A stretch of DNA of 64,000 nt. It comes from Whitmania pigra. Lineage: Eukaryota > Annelida > Clitellata > Hirudinida > Haemopidae. This document shows, piece by piece, positions 58,091 through 64,000 of this stretch (position 1 is its first letter; the number at the start of each line of letters is the position of its first letter). The position numbers and the translations under genes are program-made. Below the pieces are notes generated by a model. The model saw nothing but the letters and a program-made list of their open reading frames with translations. It made no database searches and was not told where the DNA came from. The stretch covers positions 2,438,001 through 2,502,000 of the forward strand of contig JAJTWR010000021.1 in assembly GCA_021613335.1 (NCBI GenBank), in the 5' to 3' direction.

Positions 58091-61000
58091 ATGGTTACGA
58101 GTTGTTGCAATATGGATGATAAGCGCTCGCTATTTTTATTTCTCTATGTTTTATCAGTTTTTTACGTTTTCGAGTCAAAAGGCTATGAATTTAATTTTGT
58201 AAATCCAAATGACTGTCTAAGCGAGAGTCATAACGGATATAGTTACTTCTTCGATGCCACTCAGCTCTCATGCGTGCCTTGCAATCAGACAAGTGAATTT
58301 CAAAAGGCCAGCATCGACGGTAATATATATATAAGTAATTGTAGTATAATTTTATTTATTTAATTTGGTTTATTTACCAGGGCTAAAATGTGTTTGTCAG
58401 CCTGGATTCAAAATTAAAAATGAGTTTGGAAGATATTTGACTTGTGAGGCTTGTCCAAATAATCAAGTAAGCTTTAAAAAAAAAACAATTTTAATTGACA
58501 GAAAAAAACTTGCAATGTCTTTAAAAATTGCTTAGGTTCCTTCAGATGACGGATGGGAGTGTGTGATATGTGAAGGTAGAAATATAACAGGAGATTATGC
58601 ATGTGGTGACTGCTCTCAGAGACACATTGCAGGTATACAAATTTGAAGGCTTATGTCATGGATTTTTGTGCAATTATTAAATTATCCAACTAGGATTTAA
58701 AAAATGGTATATATACTTTATATAATAATATATAATAATTATATTAAAATATTTATATGTTATACCAATATATAGCATTTCTGTTAAAACTGTCCAGTAT
58801 GCCTCACAATAAAATCATTGGAATTGAATGTGATGAATTAATCACTCAAAAGCTAACTAGAATAGCCAAATTTTACCTGATCCCAGATAACTCAGCCAGA
58901 TACTGAATTCTGAATGTTGGATCCAGATACGAGATTCAATTCTTTGTAGGGCTAGAAATGTTTATTTAAAAAAAATCAAAGAAACTCAGAGATTGTTTAT
59001 ATTTTTATTTTGTTAATAAAAACTTAAAAAAAAACAGCATTTGTATGGCAAGAGCCGATGAGGCCAAGTGGAAAGAAGAAAGAGAATGAGTGGCTTTTCC
59101 TATCCCTTACATATACCATCGCTGGCTCCTCAGACAAAGCTTTTCACAGTCAGTATCTTCGTCCTGCCTTCTCACAGCCAGATGCATGATTTTGCTTAAG
59201 TGGGACGAAGTTCAGTGACCAACAAGGAGAGTCACAGAGCTGAAACATTTGAAGACATGGGAAACTTCTTTGAAGATCCCTGTTGGCTAACTCTGAGGTG
59301 GAGGAATCCTCTTAAGTCCCTTTTCCCCATTGGCTATGTTAATTGTTTCACTTCTAAGTGTCTTCTAAGCCTTTCTTGATCTTCTGAGGGTCATTGTTAA
59401 CCCTTAAGGTTGCATTTTTTCAAGCTATCATAAAGATTTTTACATCCATGGTTGTAGTTGAGAGGCAACTTTCTGGAGGCTATGCTGATGCAGGTAAATC
59501 AAAATGTTCACCATGTGCAGAAAACACTGAACCTAACGCAGAAAAATCGAGGTAAATGATTGACTTCATTTCTTTAATTTATACAATGAAGACCTCGAAG
59601 ACGGGGGAAACTCCTCTGAGGATCCCTGTCAGAGCTCCAAGACGGAGTAACAAAAACAACTAATTATGCTATTTTATTTGTTTCCTAGGTGTGTGTACTG
59701 TGGGCAGTTACTTTCAATCCAAAGTGGCAATACTCAATGTGTTTGTCCTTCTGAAAACTTGGTAATTGACACTTTATTAGTGAGGTTAAAAAATTAACTT
59801 ATAATTATAATTATTATTATTTATATTTTAAAAAAATCTAATAAGATTGGTTAGTATTGTTAAATTTGTATTAATTGTACACAATCTATAAATCATAAAA
59901 TATGCTTTTTTTTGACAATGTGTCGCAAATATTGAAAGGTTTCATATATGATTAAAATTTAGATGGATGGAACATGTTATTTAACTTCTGATGATATCAA
60001 TAACATTCCAAGTTCAAAACAACTTGCCAGACTTGGTTATGATGTACGTTTTCTAATTTTGTCAGCAAATATATGAAATATCTTAACAATTAATTATTTT
60101 GAAGGGACTGGTTTTGGAATCCTCTTATTTTAAGTCACATGCCAGAACTGCAATTGGACAATGCGGAGTGAGCTTTGGTTTATTGAATTGAGCTTGTAGA
60201 TAAGTAATAATATTCTTTTTTTAACAGTAAACTTTAATATTGTTTCAGAAAAAATATCAAAATGTATTGGCATGTGAGCAGCTTGGAAATATGTGCACAT
60301 TAACTATGTATGACACCTCCCAAAACACAATTTGTAGAAGTTATTTGAACATGATTCTTCAGTCATCATCTAGAAGAGAAAGGTAGTTATTTTGCAGCAG
60401 CTGAAATTGAAAACTGTTGCATTGTAGAATTTTAATTAATAATTACTGAATACATTCTTGTACTTTGAATAACCACTTAACATACGAAGCTGATTTGTTT
60501 TAAATTGTTTATTTAGGCCAAGCAACATGCCATGGTTATTTTATGAGAAGGAGCCATCAGTTGTCTTAAGTAATTTGGAATTGACTGAAACATACCAATT
60601 TCCTGACTCAAGACTCAACATTATCCTGGCTGTCTATCACATCAATGGATCATTTCTTGGTTTTTGGAAGGCTGAAGAAGGTCATTTGCAATTGTGCAAA
60701 AATACATATAGTTATTTGCAGGCAGCTTATCTATTTGGCACTGCTTATGAACAACAGGTTTCACATTGATTATACAAATCAATATTTACCTTAACCTTGC
60801 TTACCTGGTGCTTGTTTTTTGACACTTAAAGTGCAGAGTCAAGGTTGATGAGTTATTTGATCCAGAAGTCCATCCTCCATTGTTGTTTGATGTCTGTATC
60901 CTTAGCCTGATTTATTGTTTTGAAATATTGGGCAATCGACATTATTATTTATGCTTAATAAAGATTGTTAGATATTAAACAAGTGTCTGCAGGCAAGATC

Positions 61001-63964
61001 AAATTGATTGATGTTCCTGCTGTTCCAATCAACCTTCAAAGCTGGAGAGAAGATCCAAGCAAGAGTAAAATCTGCATTAAATGAATCTTTAAAAACAATT
61101 TTATTTTTTTGGAGCATTGATTTCAAACATTAACTTTTGTAGACAATCCTGAAAAACTTAGGGTGCTTACCTTATCCAATATAGTTTGGGCACTTATATA
61201 TCACTTTTAAATGATTTTACTGCTTACTTTTCAGAATTTTTAAACTTAGACTCCTGGCAGCTAGTGAGAAGAATTTTTTTGGTGGATAATATTGCTGGAA
61301 AGCAAGATGCCACAAGTAAATGTTTCTAAGTCTTCATTAAATTAATTAAAATAATTTGAATAATGCAATTTTTTCTTGATAAGACAATTTGTTTAAATCA
61401 ATTATGATTTAATTTTAATTTTTCAATTTAAGGAGCCTAGGAATAATTGTAATAAAATAATTTGAATGATCTGAATTTTTAATTCTGGAAAGCAATCTTA
61501 TATGCCAAAAAATATGTTGATCTCTGATTCCTATAGTGAAATGTTTGCAGCACATTATGTCAGGTATGCAAAGGATATCAGAATTGTTGTCAATTTGCAA
61601 AAAAATTCACTTGATGGGTTAATCTATCCCCCTTTCATTGAAGTCACATATTCTTCTGTTTCATTGACTGATAAAGATACGTCTGTGCCTGTAAGATCTT
61701 GAGATGCTCCATGTTTCAGAAACAAATTTGTAATGTCCATAAATCCAATCCTTGTAGGTGAGTTTTTCAGTCAGCTATGCAATGGACACCTCAAAACATG
61801 AAAGAGATATATGGATTTCTTTTGGGGTTTTAGTTTCATTGGCTTTCATATATTCTATATTGACTACATGGTCCTGGTCTCATAGAAATGGTCAAATTGC
61901 AATTGACTGTTGGACTTTGATCCAGTGGTTCTTCAATTTATGTTCCAGCATGGCCAATGCTATATTTATTGTTATTTTGATGTCTTCATTGTGGACTACA
62001 ATATTTTTCAAAGTGAGTGTTGAATTTGTTGCATTTAATTATTTAGGATAAAAAATGTTTGTTGATAAGGTCTTAGATGAACTGATGTTTATCTTAATCT
62101 TTTTTTTTGGTTTATGAGTTTATTGAATTAAACGAACAAACAAGCCTTTATATATACAGAAAAAACAAAAAGCGAAATCAAATAAATTCAAATAATACCA
62201 AAGGGCCAGCCTTAAGGAAGAACACACTTCCACTGTCAGACTGACCCTGAAAGTAGTTATATACAAAATCACAAGCTATACGCATCCAGGCAATAAATAT
62301 TGTTTGCACGACATTTTGAATAGTAAATAAAGTAATTTGAAAGGGCATGTGTTTAACTGAGTTAGTTCCTTGATAGATGAAGGTATGGAGGAGTAAAGTC
62401 TTGGGCCATAACATTGAATTGAGAATAATTTAAGTGTAGATTTGGAAAAATTATGAATTTGTGATATATTTAACAGACTATTGTTAGAAAAGACAGAAGA
62501 AGTTGATGATGAGGGTGATAAGAAAATTTTTCGTACATTCCGTTTTTGCAATATATTCAATTGATGTAAATGTGTGTTATAAGTAGCTGTCCATATTATA
62601 TTGCAGTAAGTTAGATAAGGGTAAATAAGAGAGAAATATAATAGAAGAATAACTTCTGTGTCAATAAATGGCCGAATTCTAGAAATTACACCGATGTTCT
62701 TAGAAACATGATTTTGAACATAAGAGATGTTTGAGCCAAGATAAGTGCTAATCAATAAAGAATAATCTAAAATGATGATATTAGTAATGGTAAAGGTGAT
62801 GATAAGGATACCATTGTTAGCCAATTTTTTAGTTCTGCTTTCTATGGGCTCTTCAACATGAAATATTAATACAACCCTATGTTCACAGAAACAGAAAGAA
62901 GTTGTGTTGCTACCCCATAAGGGTTCAAATAATGATCAGCACCTTGGTTTGCTTATTTCTGCCTTCATTCTCAAATTTTTGCATCTACTCCATCTTTTTG
63001 TATCGCAAATAAATGTGGATGTATTTTTGGTTGACTGGGAGAAACCCTCAAGAGTCGAAGTGAGCAAAACAGCATCGAATGAAGCCTCAAGAAAACTAAT
63101 TACTGAAGAATATCATATTCCAAGACCATCTGTTTGGAGGATGTACTTGGTGGCAAATGAATGGAATGAAATTCAATCATATAGGAAGCTTAATCCTGCA
63201 ATTCAGCTTATATTCACTCTTTTCTTTCTTGAAGTTTGTTTTCCAATTTCTTTATGTTAAGTTTAAGTTATTTAAGTTATTAAATAAAAACTTTAATGAA
63301 ATTATGTGGATATTAGCATGTGGATTATAGCAGTGCTGTTATTTCTAACTATTTAACTATTACTATTTATAAATCTGATGCTATGCACATGGTGCTTTAC
63401 AAATTTATTTTTATTATTATTATTTCAGGTGGTTGGATTTGGAAATATTGCCACAATGGATCCTCATAGCAACCTGAAACTTACAGGCAATGACAAATAT
63501 TTTGCTCCACAAAGTCATGTTATGAGATTTGCTTTAATAGGCCTCGTTTATTTCTGTGTAGGTTGGTATCATTGATACATTAATGAATAAATTTTATTGA
63601 TACTTTCAGTAATGATTGCTTATCCATAATAATATATTCATATTAGTGTGATTATATAATTTATTTCTGAGCTCCTTCAGAGCTTGGAAAGAGTTTCAGC
63701 TACAGATTACATAATTATTTCTGCTAGCAGTCCTTTCATTATTTTATCAGCTTTTGTTCAACTATTACTGGTTTCGCTCTGCTATGAAAGGTTTATTGAA
63801 GACAAAATACAACAATTTGTTGATCTCTGCTCCACTTGTAATATTAGTGTTTTCATTTTTTCTACTGAGTTATATGGATTTTATATACATGGAAGATGTG
63901 TCCATGGCAAATCTGATGTTGGTTTGAGACAAATGCATGAAAATTTCATCAAAGAAGAAGTTGA
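58091..63964 (+). CDS. TMEM67: Meckelin (TMEM67), C-terminus beyond window
   Basis: Meckelin is a seven-pass-type membrane protein of the ciliary transition zone with a cysteine-rich, Frizzled-like extracellular part; it acts in ciliogenesis and Wnt-related signalling. Seventeen exons are in phase (about 800 residues): 58091-58319, 58381-58466, 58536-58632, 59458-59551, 59689-59761, 59963-60043, 60105-60167, 60249-60382, 60517-60757, 60832-60895, 60993-61064, 61235-61315, 61551-61690, 61758-62012, 62889-63233, 63429-63561, 63751-63964. A signal peptide (from MDDKRSLFLFLYVLSVFYVF; ATG 58112 may be the true start) leads into Cys pairs (LSCVPC, CVCQPGF, CVICEG). Diagnostic blocks: NMPWLFYEKEP, LQLCKNTYSYLQAAYLFGTA, INVDVFLVDWEKPS, YLVANEWNEIQSYRKLNPAI, LCYERFIEDKIQQFVDLCS, GFYIHGRCVHG. 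The last visible donor is at 63965; roughly 200 residues should follow. No disabling change was seen. Confidence 0.96.
59225..59655 (+). repeat. RLE retrotransposon 3' scraps in meckelin introns
   Basis: 59234-59285 (CATTTGAAGACATGGGAAAC, TTTGAAGATCCCTGTTGG) and 59588-59650 (CTCGAAGACGGGGGAAACTC, CTCTGAGGATCCCTGTCAGA, GCTCCAAGACGGAG) resemble each other and the block at 6230-6290. They lie on either side of the exon at 59458-59551. Confidence 0.45.
62160..62830 (-). mobile_element. LINE fragment (CR1-like RT C-terminus) in a meckelin intron
   Basis: On the minus strand the 182-codon frame 62824-62276 is open. It encodes NHVSKNIGVISRIRPFIDTE, LYFSLIYPYLTYCNIIWTAT, HLHQLNILQKRNVRKIFLSP, the thumb and C-terminus of a CR1-group reverse transcriptase (SKNIGVISR..., SLIYPYL.YCNI.W, LQKR..R.I). 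Unlike the other LINE pieces here it has no stop through 180 codons, so it is comparatively young. It is 5' truncated and antisense to meckelin, within the intron between the exons ending 62012 and starting 62889. Confidence 0.7.
63669..63705 (+). repeat. RLE retrotransposon 3' scrap next to a meckelin splice acceptor
   Basis: GAGCTCCTTCAGAGCTTGGA then AAGAGTTTCAGCTACAG resembles the terminal GGAGCTCGGAAAGAGTTTCA and GCCACA at 6275-6300. It lies 45 bp upstream of the exon starting at 63751 and contains two AGs that could be mistaken for acceptors. Its repeat origin argues for the later acceptor. Confidence 0.45.
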
Positions 63965-64000
63965 GTGATTTTGTTTTCAAGTATTCTCTAGGATTTATAA

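Noticed and set aside
61502..61550. Meckelin exon start before 61551
   Set aside because: Phase of the upstream exon (one leftover base) fits only the acceptor TTTGCAG at 61544-61550.
63684..63750. Upstream extension of the last meckelin exon (MERVSATDY frame)
   Set aside because: It overlaps a retroelement scrap and would lengthen the membrane helix region; the acceptor at 63750 with donor at 63561 restores the length expected of the family.

Overview
This window is AT-rich metazoan nuclear DNA, probably from an invertebrate. The evidence is GT-AG introns in well-conserved animal genes, dense and varied transposable elements (hAT, Helitron, Merlin, pogo, CR1/L2 and restriction-like-endonuclease non-LTR elements, tRNA-SINEs, a solo LTR), microsatellites, and no prokaryotic gene organisation. 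I cannot name the species from sequence alone. Four host genes are secure and were rebuilt exon by exon with matching splice phases: an RMDN-family gene (3845-11350, minus, one exon not found), a p24/TMED4-TMED9 cargo receptor (14909-19026, minus, complete), the CAAX protease RCE1 (52186-55164, minus, complete) and meckelin/TMEM67 (58091 to beyond the window end, plus). A thioredoxin-fold gene is seen only as two exons (40103-40418, minus).

Layout. 1-3740: degraded pogo/Tigger, LINE 3' ends and a reverse-transcriptase fragment. 3845-11350: RMDN, whose large introns hold an RLE-type retroelement end with its 3' UTR, a Helitron and SINE copies. 12535-14570: a LINE with endonuclease and RT joined to a different retroelement tail. 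14909-19026: TMED. 19299-23282: two copies of an internally deleted hAT family, the second carrying a nested, unrelated hAT. 24655-27563: a SINE, an N-terminal zinc-finger piece of an RLE retroelement, and an L2-like LINE that has lost its RT core. 28697-29693: a foldback element. 31825-33863: an old and a young copy of the same hAT. 34664-36625: a solo LTR beside decayed transposase genes. 36810-39510: an RLE retroelement joined to a CR1-like 3' half. 41524-42889: the fourth hAT copy. 44030-47463: minisatellite, two long AAT tracts, a retroelement and a Merlin-like element. 48272-50849: a decayed intron-containing DUF4806-type gene between GC-rich ends that look like inverted termini. 52186-55164: RCE1 with a hAT in intron 5. 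55943-57079: a DUF4371 hAT remnant. 58091-64000: meckelin, with retroelement scraps in its introns.

The host genes share no pathway: TMED (ER-Golgi traffic), RCE1 (ER prenyl-protein processing), RMDN (organelle or microtubule tethering) and meckelin (ciliary transition zone). They are embedded in a transposon-rich landscape. The strongest new observations concern mobile DNA. One internally deleted hAT family has four copies, each with a perfect, different 8-bp target duplication. Further elements with intact target duplications are a nested hAT, the hAT in RCE1 and a Merlin-like element. A SINE family shares its 3' tail with the local L2 LINE. The DUF4806 gene appears to sit inside a possible mobile unit.
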